Assembly: GCA_022827425.1 (NCBI GenBank)
Contig: JAJDSZ010000116.1
Span: 1-33,589, forward strand
Origin: Pseudomonadales bacterium
GTDB lineage: Bacteria > Pseudomonadota > Gammaproteobacteria > Pseudomonadales > Pseudohongiellaceae
Direction: 5' to 3'
DNA: 33,589 bases
This document shows, piece after piece, positions 8,881-17,857 of this stretch (position 1 is its first letter; every line of letters begins with the position of its first letter). The notes under the pieces are model-generated. The model had not been told where the DNA came from, searched no databases, and saw only the letters and a list, made by a program, of their open reading frames with translations. Made by a program: the position numbers and the translations under genes.

Positions 8881-10857
8881 TCAGGAACGGCCGCCGTGGA
8901 TCAGCTTCAGGCCGCGGTCCCCGGTTCGCCTGCCGGTGCTGGGCATGGCGAACAATTGCCGGGGGTTGCGCAGGCCATCGAGCAGGAAGTGGCCCTGGGA
9001 TTCGAGTTTTTCATCCTTGAGTTTTCTCGCCGCAACACCGCCAACGAGAACCGGATGGGCGAGGTCCGCGGTCAGCTCCTGTATGCGCAGGACAATGGTT
9101 ACCGTGTCCCCCAGCAGAACATGGCCGCGGCGGTGGGCCGGGCCCACCGAGCCGATCAGCACCGAGCCCTGTTCGACGCCGATGCCGAAAGCCAGGGGTT
9201 CCAGGCCCTGGGGTGAATCTTCCGGCAGCATGTCGGCGATTTCGATGGCCTGCATCTTGCGCGCCGCCTGCAGGGCATTGCGGGCGGCGATGGCGTCCTG
9301 GCTGTCCCAGACCGCGATCAGGCCGTCTCCCTTGAACTCATGCACCCGTCCGCCGGATTCCTCAATGATGCCGGTGGCCCGGGTGAAGAAATAGTGGAGA
9401 ACCGCCGCGGATTCTTCGGGAGGGCGCGATTCGCCAAAGGCCGAGAAATTGCGCAGGTCGGCGCAGAGCAGGGTCATTTCGGTGCGGCGGGCGTTGATGC
9501 TTGAACTCGGCAGGCTGTAGGCTATTTCCCGGGCGATTTCATTGGGCAGATAGCTGTTGAGATTGCCGAAGACGCGACCGCGCTCGGCGCGCACCCGGCT
9601 GTACTCAAGCAGCAGCAGCATGCCCGCCGCCAACGGGCTGTACAGCGCCGGGAACAGCCAGCCAAGCCAGACGCCCTGGCCCTGCAGCAACTGGATATGC
9701 AGGGTCAGCATGACGATGGGCAGCAATACACCGGCGGCCGGCAGGCCGATTGCGGACCAGCGGCTGCGGCCGGCGGCAAGCAGATACAGCGCAAAAGCTG
9801 CGGCAAGGCCCAACAGACCGAGCAGCAGGCCGGCGGAAGCCGGCGTATAGGGAATCTCGCCGTCGAGCAGGCTGCCAAGGATGCGGGCCTGGAGTTCCAC
9901 TCCGGGGGCCACGCCGGCGTAGGGCGTGGGCACCACATCGCCCATACTGAAAGCGGTGCCGCCAATCAGCACCCAGACATTTTCGAACCAGGCCGGGTCG
10001 AAATTGCCGTTGAGAATGTCCACCGCGGGAACCGCGCGGAAAGCCGACGGGTCCCGGGCGTAGGAAATCCGCAGATTGCCTTCGCTGTCCACGGGGATTT
10101 CCAGATCGGGATAGGCCACCAGCCGCAGATACCGGGACGGACCGAACAGGCCGCCGCCATCCACCATGGTGGCCGACCAGTTGTCCGCCTGCACCGCGGT
10201 CAGCCAGCCGGAAAGCGCCAGCGCCGGATAGCCTTCGCCATCGACGCAGATCGCCGCCGGCGTCCTGCCCACCGAGCCATCGCCGGAAATGACCGGCGTG
10301 ATATGTCCCTTGGGAATACCGGCAAAAGCGCCATTGGCAGCGAGATAACGTCCGGTCCGGGGCAGCCCGGCGGCGCATTGCAGGCCGGCAAGTGGATGGG
10401 TGATCACGCCGGTCTGCACGGGCTGCTCGGATTGCAGCACCGGCACCTGGGCGAGCACGGCGCCGCGGCTGGCGGCAAGCGCCGCGCTGAGCGCCCCGTC
10501 GCCGGGGCGCGGTTCGGAATAGACGATATCGTGGAGTTGCAGTTGCGCGCCGGCTTCATCAATGGCCGTCACCAGCCGCGCCATGGTTTCCCGGGGCCAG
10601 GGCCAGGGGCCCACTTCGGCGAGGCTGGTTTCGTCGATGGTGACCAGGGTAATGCGCTGTTCCTCGCGGGCGTCGGCGAACATCGTCCAGCCCAGCGCGC
10701 CGAGACGCTCTTCCAGGGTCAGCATGGCGGGGCGCAAGGCGGCGAACAAGCCGAGCGCCAGCAGTGCCGCCAGCGCCAGCATGGCCAGCCGTGACCAGGC
10801 CGGCGGCAGGCGCAGCAGCGCCGCTACGGGATTCCAGTTTCGCACCGCGTTCATCAT
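8881..10857 (-). CDS. CHASE2-domain class III nucleotide cyclase
   Basis: A 658-residue inner-membrane sensor cyclase. An N-terminal membrane helix (residues about 24-46) is followed by a periplasmic CHASE2 domain (about 50-335, with TLVTIDETSL, GPWPWPR, DIVYSEP). Three or so helices follow (about 344-420), then a class III cyclase domain (about 458-620). Metal-binding aspartates are visible in CADLRNFSAF (about D466) and FKGDG (about D511). Two positions look atypical by eye: glutamate where adenylate cyclases have the purine-specifying lysine (HEFKGD), and threonine where the transition-state asparagine is expected (GDTVTIVLR). Its ATG shares one base with the TGA of the FecR-domain gene, so the two are translationally coupled. 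Confidence 0.9.
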   Translation of the reverse strand: MMNAVRNWNPVAALLRLPPAWSRLAMLALAALLALGLFAALRPAMLTLEERLGALGWTMFADAREEQRITLVTIDETSLAEVGPWPWPRETMARLVTAIDEAGAQLQLHDIVYSEPRPGDGALSAALAASRGAVLAQVPVLQSEQPVQTGVITHPLAGLQCAAGLPRTGRYLAANGAFAGIPKGHITPVISGDGSVGRTPAAICVDGEGYPALALSGWLTAVQADNWSATMVDGGGLFGPSRYLRLVAYPDLEIPVDSEGNLRISYARDPSAFRAVPAVDILNGNFDPAWFENVWVLIGGTAFSMGDVVPTPYAGVAPGVELQARILGSLLDGEIPYTPASAGLLLGLLGLAAAFALYLLAAGRSRWSAIGLPAAGVLLPIVMLTLHIQLLQGQGVWLGWLFPALYSPLAAGMLLLLEYSRVRAERGRVFGNLNSYLPNEIAREIAYSLPSSSINARRTEMTLLCADLRNFSAFGESRPPEESAAVLHYFFTRATGIIEESGGRVHEFKGDGLIAVWDSQDAIAARNALQAARKMQAIEIADMLPEDSPQGLEPLAFGIGVEQGSVLIGSVGPAHRRGHVLLGDTVTIVLRIQELTADLAHPVLVGGVAARKLKDEKLESQGHFLLDGLRNPRQLFAMPSTGRRTGDRGLKLIHGGRS

Positions 10858-12263
10858 CAACGGCTATCCCACAGGGTCAGACCGGAGATTTCCCCTTCAT
10901 CGAGTTGCTGCTCGAAGAAGTACCCGGCCTCCTTGCCGTCGAGAGTGACCGCGCCGCTCATGCGCCGGCTGCTGTCCCTCATGCGGAAGAATCCGCCGTC
11001 ATACACGCGGCCTTCGGCGCTGAACAGCACCTCGCCGGTGGAATCGTGATTGAGCGTCAGGCCGGTGCTGAACAGGTTGCGGTCGAAATTGATGGCAAGA
11101 TTGCCGTCGCTGACCTGCATGGCGACGGTCTTGCCCTGTTTCCTGTAGAAGGCCTGGGCGGCGGCAAGGTCGAATTCGACTTCACCAAGGCCTTCGTTGA
11201 CATCGCGGCTTTCCAGGTCGGGCCGGAACAGTGCGTATTCGAGATTGCCCACGCTGACTTCGCGGCCTTCCCGGGCGACTTCATAGGCATAGGTGATGCG
11301 TTCCAGGGCGCCCTGGCCATCGCCCCAGCGTCCCCAGGCCATCTGCCGTTGCCGGTTTTCCTCCTCACCGAAGGGAACTTCCGGGGTGAAATCCGGCTCG
11401 GGCACGGGTTCGGGAGTCGTATCGTTGCCGGTGGACGTGGCAGAGCTCAGATTGGCAATGCCCGTGTTGACACGATCATTGGCGGTGCCTTCCAGGTAGA
11501 CCTCGGTGGCCGCGGTGATTTCCTCTTCGCTTTCCGCGGCGGAATCCACCGCGTCGTCGACATCGCCGCGGAGGGCGTCCGGATCGGTTTCATGCACCGC
11601 CGGCAATACCCGGGGCGCCTGGGAGCCAAGGTCGAAGCCGAGCATCTGTTCCGTGGTGCCGCTGAGTTCCACCGCGTTGGCGGCGCAGGGGCCAAAGGCT
11701 TCCACGGTGCATTCTTCGGAATAGGGGGCGAGAACGATGGCGCCTTCGTTGACCAGCGCGCGCACCGAATCCCGGGTTGCGCTGACGACGAAATCGGTGC
11801 CGCGAACGCCGATCGCGGCGATGGGCGTATTTAGGCGGAAGCGCTGCCGGGCGGAACTTGCCGCGTCGCCGGAAATCGAGCGGGTGACGCCTTCTTCAAG
11901 GCTGAACTTGACCGTGGACCGGCCGGGGTTGCCGCGGTTGTACTCGTAGCGCACGATTTCCAGGCGGCTGTCGGGCCGCACGCTGACCAGGGCATTGTCG
12001 ATGAAGCGGATATGCACATGGCCATTGGGTTCGGTCCGGACGAAATCGCCCGCGTCCACCGGCATGCCCATTTCGATGCGCCGGCGTTCGCCTCCGGGAG
12101 CGTCGAGCCAGGCGCCGCCAAGCACCATGCTCACCTTGCCGGCGGCCGGCTGCGGCCCGCCATTGCCGGCAGCCAGCGCCGGGTCGAGCGCCAGCGCCTG
12201 CCACTGCCCGCCGAAAAACAGAAGCAGGAGGGTAAAAGTTTTGCTGCGGATGCCGACTTTCAT
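10857..12263 (-). CDS. FecR-domain periplasmic protein
   Basis: A 468-residue exported protein. The ATG at 12263 opens a signal peptide (MKVGIRSKTFTLLLLFFGG, cut near LA-LDP). A FecR domain occupies about residues 60-190: DFVRTEPNGHVHIRFIDNA, then LEEGVTRSISG, and the hallmark TPIAAIGVRGTDF. A 100-residue acidic/linker segment follows, then a C-terminal region rich in short strands (DRNLFSTGLTL, GEVLFSAEGRVYD), perhaps a lipocalin-like fold. FecR domains paired with CHASE2 cyclases are a recurrent bacterial arrangement; here the two genes overlap by one base. Stand-alone FecR proteins without a sigma factor usually sense or transmit an envelope signal. Function here is inferred from that context. 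Confidence 0.85.
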   Translation of the reverse strand: MKVGIRSKTFTLLLLFFGGQWQALALDPALAAGNGGPQPAAGKVSMVLGGAWLDAPGGERRRIEMGMPVDAGDFVRTEPNGHVHIRFIDNALVSVRPDSRLEIVRYEYNRGNPGRSTVKFSLEEGVTRSISGDAASSARQRFRLNTPIAAIGVRGTDFVVSATRDSVRALVNEGAIVLAPYSEECTVEAFGPCAANAVELSGTTEQMLGFDLGSQAPRVLPAVHETDPDALRGDVDDAVDSAAESEEEITAATEVYLEGTANDRVNTGIANLSSATSTGNDTTPEPVPEPDFTPEVPFGEEENRQRQMAWGRWGDGQGALERITYAYEVAREGREVSVGNLEYALFRPDLESRDVNEGLGEVEFDLAAAQAFYRKQGKTVAMQVSDGNLAINFDRNLFSTGLTLNHDSTGEVLFSAEGRVYDGGFFRMRDSSRRMSGAVTLDGKEAGYFFEQQLDEGEISGLTLWDSR

Positions 12264-12406
12264 GAGTTCAGTCTTCAATCATCAAACGCTATGGCTTCGT
12301 CTTCGAACTGGCCTGAAACTGCCGCGATCTTCGTCGTTCCTGGCCAGCATGAGGCGCCCTGGGGCTCTCGTGACTCATGAATCTAGCGCGAGTGTCGATA
12401 AATTGA

Positions 12407-12422
12407 CGTGACCAGAGTCACA
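12407..12422 (+). promoter_or_regulatory. CRP-like operator in divergent promoter region
   Basis: A 16-bp site reads CGTGA-CCAGAG-TCACA, nine of ten matches to the TGTGA-N6-TCACA consensus. It lies in the 232-bp gap between the leftward FecR-domain gene and the rightward Crp-like gene, 85 bp before the latter's ATG. The regulator's recognition helix keeps the CRP contact residues (SRERVTR), so autoregulation plus control of the FecR/cyclase unit is a reasonable inference. Confidence 0.6.
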
Positions 12423-12495
12423 AGCAATTGCGATACTCGGAACCTGCGCTGTTCACCGACCCCAATACTCTGGTGGGAATCAACGGACCCATTGT

Positions 12496-13194
12496 ATGCA
12501 GGTTACTCCCGAATTGCTAAGCAGGTTCACCCTGCTGAAGCCGTTGCCGCGCCAGGTGCTTGAGGGGCTCGCTCCCCACGCCAGCCTAGTGCGCCATGCG
12601 CGCCGGGAAGTGGTGGTGCGGGCCGGGGTCCGGGAAGATCGGGTCTGCTTTCTTTTCGAGGGCCGCCTGCAAGGCGTGGGGCATACCATCGATGGCCGCG
12701 AAGTAGGGCTCTATTTCGTCGAACCTGGCGACTTCTGCGGCGAACTTGCGCTGTTCGACGATAGCCCACAGCCCGAGTTCGTCATTGCCACCGCCGCCGC
12801 CACCGTGGTCTTTCTCGCCCGCAATCCATTGCGCGAGGTGATGCTCAACAGCAGCTCGGTGAGCAATATCGTCGGCCGCAAGCTCGCCGAGCGGGTCCGG
12901 CAGATGACCGAACAGCGCACCCTGCTCGGCCTGAGCAATATCGACCAGCGGGTCTGCGGCCAGTTGTATCTGCTGATCAAGGGCGAACAGCGGCAGGTGG
13001 AAAGCGGCGAAATCGTCAATCCGCCCACCCACCAGGAAATCGCCATCATGCTCAATATCAGCCGGGAACGGGTCACCCGGGCGTTTCAGGCGCTGCAATC
13101 CCGCCGCATCGTCCGCCGCGACGGGCCGGGACGGCTGGTGATCATCGACCTCAATTCCCTGCGCCGCTTCGCCAGGGGAGAGGAGGAACTGTGA
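12496..13194 (+). CDS. Crp/Fnr family transcriptional regulator
   Basis: A 232-residue regulator with an N-terminal cyclic-nucleotide-binding-type beta-roll (about residues 10-115), a dimer helix (about 115-150) and a C-terminal winged helix (about 155-225). The recognition helix SRERVTRAF keeps the Arg-Glu-x-x-x-Arg pattern with which E. coli CRP reads TGTGA. In the phosphate-binding cassette the glutamate is kept (CGELALF), but the following residues (DDSPQPEF) lack the arginine-serine pair that holds the cAMP phosphate. It has no FNR-type cysteine cluster. It may therefore sense something other than cAMP. It is divergent from the FecR/cyclase genes and precedes the secretion operon, and probably regulates both. 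Confidence 0.92.
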   Translation: MQVTPELLSRFTLLKPLPRQVLEGLAPHASLVRHARREVVVRAGVREDRVCFLFEGRLQGVGHTIDGREVGLYFVEPGDFCGELALFDDSPQPEFVIATAAATVVFLARNPLREVMLNSSSVSNIVGRKLAERVRQMTEQRTLLGLSNIDQRVCGQLYLLIKGEQRQVESGEIVNPPTHQEIAIMLNISRERVTRAFQALQSRRIVRRDGPGRLVIIDLNSLRRFARGEEEL

Positions 13195-13301
13195 CGCCGG
13201 GCACATGCACACGGCAGGGAATTGTGGTCAAATCAAAGGCTGCCGATAGTTGCGGTCTGGCTGGTCAACAGTTGAATTGTGCGATTCCGCCCACATCTAA
13301 C

Positions 13302-13331
13302 CCGACTTCCGGGCGCTGACCGACTTCCGGG
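13302..13331 (+). repeat. Direct repeat CCGACTTCCGGG upstream of secretion operon
   Basis: CCGACTTCCGGG occurs at 13302-13313 and again at 13320-13331, exactly 18 bp apart, ending 39 bp before the exporter ATG. The copies could be a tandem operator or leader element, or a small duplication. The rest of the 176-bp gap shows nothing I recognise. Confidence 0.45.
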
Positions 13332-13370
13332 AGCTCGCGCCACCCCAGGGCGCCAGAGAGCCACACGCCG

Positions 13371-15092
13371 ATGAATCGCAACAAATCCAACAGCAAGTTT
13401 CCGGAATTGGCGGAAGCGCTGCGCGACATCCGCCACTACTTCGGCTTCGCCGCGCTGTTCAGCGCCGCGGTCAACTTGCTGATGCTCACCCCCATCATCT
13501 ACATGCTGCAGGTCTACGACCGGGTGGTGGCGAGCGGCAGCGTGCCGACCCTGGGCATGCTGACCCTGCTGATGGTCTGCCTGCTGCTTTCCATGGGCGG
13601 CTTTGAATGGGTGCGCTCCATGGTGATGATCGGCGCGAGCAACCGCCTCGAACAGCGGCTGCGGCAGCGGGTGGCGGAAGCGACTTTCAACCGGGCGCTG
13701 CTGTCGGGCGGCATGACCACCAGCGCCCAGCCCATGAACGACCTGTCCCAGTTGCGCCAGTTTCTCACCGGCAGCAGCCTGTTCGCTTTTTTCGACGCGC
13801 CCTGGGTGCCCATCTATATCTTCGTGATGTACCTGTTCCACCCTTATTTCGCCCTCGTGGGCGTTATCGCCATCATCATCATGCTGCTGCTCGCCCTGGC
13901 GAATGAAAAGACCACCAGCCCCAAGCTGCAGGACGCCAATTCGCTCAACAGCGCGGTCAACAACCAGTTGACCGGCACCTTGCGCAACGCCGAAGTCATT
14001 GCCGCCATGGGCATGAGCAGGGAAGTCCGGGCGCGGCAGGAAGACGGCTCGGAGCAGGTCATGGAGTTGCAAAGCGCCGCCAGCCGCCAGGCGGGAGCCT
14101 TTACCAGCATTTCCAAGTCGCTGCGAATCATCATGCAATCGCTTACCCTCGGCCTTGGCGCCCTGCTCGCGCTGCAACAGCAAATCTCGCCGGGAATGAT
14201 GATTGCCGGCTCGCTGCTGCTCGGCCGCGCGCTGGCGCCCATCGACCTGCTGGTCAACACCTGGCGTGGATTCAGCGTGGCCCGGGCGCAATACCGCCGG
14301 CTCGGCGAGCTGCTGGAGCAACTGCCGCCCCGCAAGCAGCCCATGTCTTTGCCCGCGCCCACCGGGCGGCTGTCGGTGGAGGGGCTTTTCGTGCTGCCGC
14401 CGGCGTCCCAGACTTTTGTCGTGCGCAATGCGAATTTCGAGCTGGAGCCCGGCGAAGCGCTCGGCATTGTGGGCCCGAGCGCCTCCGGCAAGTCGAGCCT
14501 GGCCCGGGCGATTCTCGGCGTGTGGCCTTCGGCCAGGGGCGCGGTGCGGCTCGACGGCGCCGAAATCTTCACCTGGGACCGGGAAGAACTCGGCCCGCAT
14601 CTGGGCTATCTGCCCCAGGACATCGAGCTCTTCGACGGCAGCATCGCCGACAATATCTGCCGCTTCGGCGAGCAGGATTCGGACGCCATCGTCGACGCCG
14701 CCCAACTTGCCGGTGTCCACGAGCTTATCCTGACCCTGCCCAATGGCTACAACACCCTGATCGGCGGCGCCGGCGGCGTGCTTTCCGGCGGCCAGCGGCA
14801 GCGCATCGGCCTGGCCCGGGCGGTGTACCGCAATCCCCGCCTCATCGTGCTGGATGAGCCCAACTCCAATCTCGACGACCAGGGCGAACGCGAACTCGTG
14901 GAAGCCATCGACCGGATCAAGCGGCGGGGCTGCACGGTAATCGTCATCAGCCACCGCACCATGGTGCTGCAAAGCATGGACAAGATGCTGGTGCTCAAGG
15001 ACGGAGCCACGGTCAGCTACGGCCCGCGCACCCAGGTGCTGGCGAGCCTGATGAAACCGGCGGCCAAGCTGCCGCAATCCGCGGCGAGCTGA
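13371..15092 (+). CDS. Type I secretion ABC exporter (PrtD/HlyB-like)
   Basis: A 573-residue inner-membrane ABC transporter of the type I secretion PrtD subgroup, fusing permease and ATPase and lacking an N-terminal C39 peptidase. Transmembrane segments are at about residues 25-50, 60-80, 140-175 and 250-290. The ATPase has Walker A GPSASGKS (368-375), Q-loop LPQD, signature LSGGQRQ (471-477), Walker B LIVLDE (491-496) and H-loop SHRT. It starts the T1SS operon exporter, membrane fusion protein, outer-membrane channel. Substrates of this subgroup carry a C-terminal uncleaved signal, usually after RTX repeats. The RTX-type gene at 27.4-30.5 kb is the best candidate cargo in the window. Confidence 0.95.
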   Translation: MNRNKSNSKFPELAEALRDIRHYFGFAALFSAAVNLLMLTPIIYMLQVYDRVVASGSVPTLGMLTLLMVCLLLSMGGFEWVRSMVMIGASNRLEQRLRQRVAEATFNRALLSGGMTTSAQPMNDLSQLRQFLTGSSLFAFFDAPWVPIYIFVMYLFHPYFALVGVIAIIIMLLLALANEKTTSPKLQDANSLNSAVNNQLTGTLRNAEVIAAMGMSREVRARQEDGSEQVMELQSAASRQAGAFTSISKSLRIIMQSLTLGLGALLALQQQISPGMMIAGSLLLGRALAPIDLLVNTWRGFSVARAQYRRLGELLEQLPPRKQPMSLPAPTGRLSVEGLFVLPPASQTFVVRNANFELEPGEALGIVGPSASGKSSLARAILGVWPSARGAVRLDGAEIFTWDREELGPHLGYLPQDIELFDGSIADNICRFGEQDSDAIVDAAQLAGVHELILTLPNGYNTLIGGAGGVLSGGQRQRIGLARAVYRNPRLIVLDEPNSNLDDQGERELVEAIDRIKRRGCTVIVISHRTMVLQSMDKMLVLKDGATVSYGPRTQVLASLMKPAAKLPQSAAS

Positions 15093-15122
15093 CGCCGAAG
15101 CGAACGGCGAGGTAAATCACAA

Positions 15123-16439
15123 ATGAATACCGTGGAACTGTTGCCGGCCCAGCGCCCGAAGGCAAGCTCAAGCATCCGGACGCCGGTTCGCGTGGGCCTG
15201 ACGATCTTCGCCCTGGTGTTCGGCGTGTTCGGAAGCTGGGCCGCGCTGGCGCCCATCGACGGCGCCGCCTTTGCCCCCGGCGTGGTCACCGTGGAATCCC
15301 AGAACAAGAGCGTGCAGCATCTGGAAGGGGGCATCATCGCGGAAATCCTGGTCGGCAACGGCGACCTCGTGGAAGCGGGCCAGACCCTGATCCGGCTTGA
15401 CCGCACCCAGCCCCAGGCCCAACTCGATGTCGCCCGGGCCCAGCGCACCGCCAATATCGTCCGGGAAGCGCGCCTCAATGCCCAGCGCGACGGCGCCGCC
15501 AGAATCTCCTGGCCTGCCGAACTCGATGGCAGCGACCCGGCGACCCGGGAGGAGATGTCCGCCCAGACCGAAATCTTCGAAACCCGCAAGGCCGCCCAGG
15601 AAGGCAATATCGAAGTGCTTGAGCAGCGCATCGGCCAGCTTGAAAACCGCGTGGTGGGGATGCAGGCCATGCGCGAAAGCCGGCTGCTGCTCGCCGAATC
15701 CTATGAGCAGGAACTCGCGGATACCCGCACCCTGCTCGACCAGGGTTTCTCCGACCGCATCCGCTACCGGGAACTCGAGCGCAACTTCGCCACTTTTAGC
15801 GGCGAGGCGGCTGAGCTCGCGGCGAATATCGCTTCCACCGAAATGCAGATCGGCGAAACCCGCCTGCAGATCATCCAGGTGGAAAAAGACTTCCAGAACG
15901 AAGTCGCCGCGGAACACGCGGAAACCCGCACCAACCTCAATGACCTGGAAGAACGCATCATCGCCCTGGAAGACGTGGTGGCCCGCACCGAAATCCGGGC
16001 CCCCGACGGCGGCTTCGTCACCGGCATGCAGATCCATACCGTGGACGGCGTCATCAGCCCCGGCATGGTCATTGTCGACATCGTCCCCGAAGACGACGAG
16101 CTGATCATCGAAGCCCAGGTTTCCCCCATCGACATCGATCGGGTCGCCCTGAATCAGGACGCAACCATCCGCTTCTCCACCTTTGGCAGTTCGGTGCCCA
16201 CCATATTCGGCCAGGTGAGCAATCTGTCCGCCGACAGCTTTCAGGACCAGAACACCGGCATGTCCTACTACGCTGCCGAAATCATGGTCACCCCGGAGGG
16301 CATGGAAGACCTCGGCGACCTCGTGCTCATGCCCGGCATGCCGGCGGAAGTGTTCATCACCACCGGCGCGCGCACTTTCCTGCAATACCTGTTCAAGCCT
16401 TTTTCCAACGCCATGGCGCGCAGCTTCCGGGAAGACTGA
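15123..16439 (+). CDS. Type I secretion membrane fusion protein (HlyD/PrtE family)
   Basis: A 438-residue periplasmic adaptor linking the ABC exporter to the outer-membrane channel. One N-terminal membrane helix lies at about residues 24-46. A lipoyl-like half-domain follows (GVVTVESQNKSVQHLEGG). A long coiled coil rich in Glu, Arg and Leu spans about residues 95-285. The chain then returns through the second lipoyl half (TEIRAPDGGFVTGM) to a beta-barrel and C-terminal domain (MPGMPAEVFITTG). It begins 30 bp after the exporter with GAGGT about ten bases before the ATG, so it is in the same operon. Confidence 0.95.
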   Translation: MNTVELLPAQRPKASSSIRTPVRVGLTIFALVFGVFGSWAALAPIDGAAFAPGVVTVESQNKSVQHLEGGIIAEILVGNGDLVEAGQTLIRLDRTQPQAQLDVARAQRTANIVREARLNAQRDGAARISWPAELDGSDPATREEMSAQTEIFETRKAAQEGNIEVLEQRIGQLENRVVGMQAMRESRLLLAESYEQELADTRTLLDQGFSDRIRYRELERNFATFSGEAAELAANIASTEMQIGETRLQIIQVEKDFQNEVAAEHAETRTNLNDLEERIIALEDVVARTEIRAPDGGFVTGMQIHTVDGVISPGMVIVDIVPEDDELIIEAQVSPIDIDRVALNQDATIRFSTFGSSVPTIFGQVSNLSADSFQDQNTGMSYYAAEIMVTPEGMEDLGDLVLMPGMPAEVFITTGARTFLQYLFKPFSNAMARSFRED

Positions 16440-16444
16440 TTCCT

Positions 16445-17830
16445 ATGCAGACACCTACCATGTTCCGAACCCTGTGCGCCCGCCTGCTGTTCGCCGCGTT
16501 CCTGGCCGCACCGGCGGTTGCCGCGGCCCAGGCTGCCGAAAACAGCGTACCCGCCCTTGGCGAAACGCTTGAGGACTTTTTCGAGGCCGCCATCGACTAC
16601 AGCCCGCGGCTGCGAATCGCCGGGGAGAATCTCAATGTGGTGGCGGCCCGCAAGCGCATGGCGCTGGGCAATCTGCTGCCCCAGCTCAATGCCGCCAGCA
16701 GTTTCACCGAAAACCGCCGCACCAGTCTCGATCCTTTCTTCCAGGTGGACCGGCTGCGTACATTCGACGGTGAACGGAATTACGTGCGCCTGTCCCAGTC
16801 GCTGTTCAACTGGCAGGCTTTCTCCACCCGCAAGCAGGCCGGACTCACCGAAGACCAGGCCGAAGCCGAGTACTATTATGAGCTCGCCTTCCTGCTCACC
16901 GATGTGGCCGAGCGCTACTTCAACGTTCTCCAGGCCCGGGACGCGCTAGATTCCATTGCCGCGGAACTCGAAGCGGTATCGAACCAGCTAGCCCAGGTCC
17001 AGAGCATGTTCGACCTGCAACTCGCCCAGATCACCGACCTGTACCAGGCCCAGGCCAACCTGGCCAGCGTCGAGGCCCAGCAATTGCAATTGGAAAGCGA
17101 TCTCGCCCTCGCCCACGAAGCCCTGCGGGCAATCTCCGGGCTGGAACCCGGGCGGCTCTACACCCTGCGCGAAGAAGTCGAAGTGCCCGACCTCGAAGGC
17201 GATGTGGAGTTCTGGGTCGAAACCGCCCTGATGAACAATCAGCAGATCCGCGCGCGGCAATTTGCCGAGCGGGTCGCCAATGAACGCATTTCCGAGCGCA
17301 TGGGCGCCTATCTGCCCCAGGTTTCGCTGATCGCGCTGCGGCAGAACACCAACGTGGGTTTCGACAACGCCCCCATCGACCAGTCCGACATCACCTATCT
17401 TGGCCTGGACGTCACGATTCCGATATATTCCGGTGGCACGCGAACGGCCCAGGTGCGCGAGGCACGCAGCCAGCACCGCATCGCCGAACACGACCTGCGC
17501 CGGGTTGAACTCGAAGCCCGGGAAATCGTGCGTTCCGCCTATCTGCAGTCGGTGTCCGGCGATACCCTGATCGAAGCGGCGCAAAGCCTGGTGGAATCCA
17601 CCGAACTTTCCGCCGAAGCGATGCAGCAGGGCCTGGAACTCGGCACGGTCACCACGGTGGACGTTTTCATCGCCCTGCGGGACCAGTTCCGCGCCCAGCG
17701 CGATTTGCAGCGGGCGCGCTACGACCAGATCAAGGCGATGCTCGTGCTGCAGCGCGAAGCGGGGACCCTGGAAGCGGAAGACCTGCTGGAAGTCGGGGAA
17801 TGGCTAGAACAGCCGCAAACCCAGCCCTGA
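16445..17830 (+). CDS. TolC-family outer-membrane channel protein
   Basis: The 461-residue outer-membrane component of the type I system. A signal peptide covers about residues 1-28 (cut near AAAQ-AAE). Two internally similar halves of long amphipathic helices follow, each with an outer-membrane-efflux-type pattern: RLRIAGENLNVVAARKRMALGN in the first and ERISERMGAYLP in the second. GLDVTIPIYSGG is the typical strand of the second barrel half. The start codon lies five bases after the stop of the adaptor gene; an internal ATG at 16460 would also keep the signal peptide. It completes a PrtD-PrtE-PrtF-like operon. Confidence 0.93.
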   Translation: MQTPTMFRTLCARLLFAAFLAAPAVAAAQAAENSVPALGETLEDFFEAAIDYSPRLRIAGENLNVVAARKRMALGNLLPQLNAASSFTENRRTSLDPFFQVDRLRTFDGERNYVRLSQSLFNWQAFSTRKQAGLTEDQAEAEYYYELAFLLTDVAERYFNVLQARDALDSIAAELEAVSNQLAQVQSMFDLQLAQITDLYQAQANLASVEAQQLQLESDLALAHEALRAISGLEPGRLYTLREEVEVPDLEGDVEFWVETALMNNQQIRARQFAERVANERISERMGAYLPQVSLIALRQNTNVGFDNAPIDQSDITYLGLDVTIPIYSGGTRTAQVREARSQHRIAEHDLRRVELEAREIVRSAYLQSVSGDTLIEAAQSLVESTELSAEAMQQGLELGTVTTVDVFIALRDQFRAQRDLQRARYDQIKAMLVLQREAGTLEAEDLLEVGEWLEQPQTQP

Positions 17831-17857
17831 CCGAAGCCCCGGACGGAACTGCGCATC

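Noticed and set aside
13233..15077. 614-codon frame antisense to the ABC exporter
   Set aside because: His/Gln/Ala-rich shadow product; the plus strand has all ABC transporter motifs.
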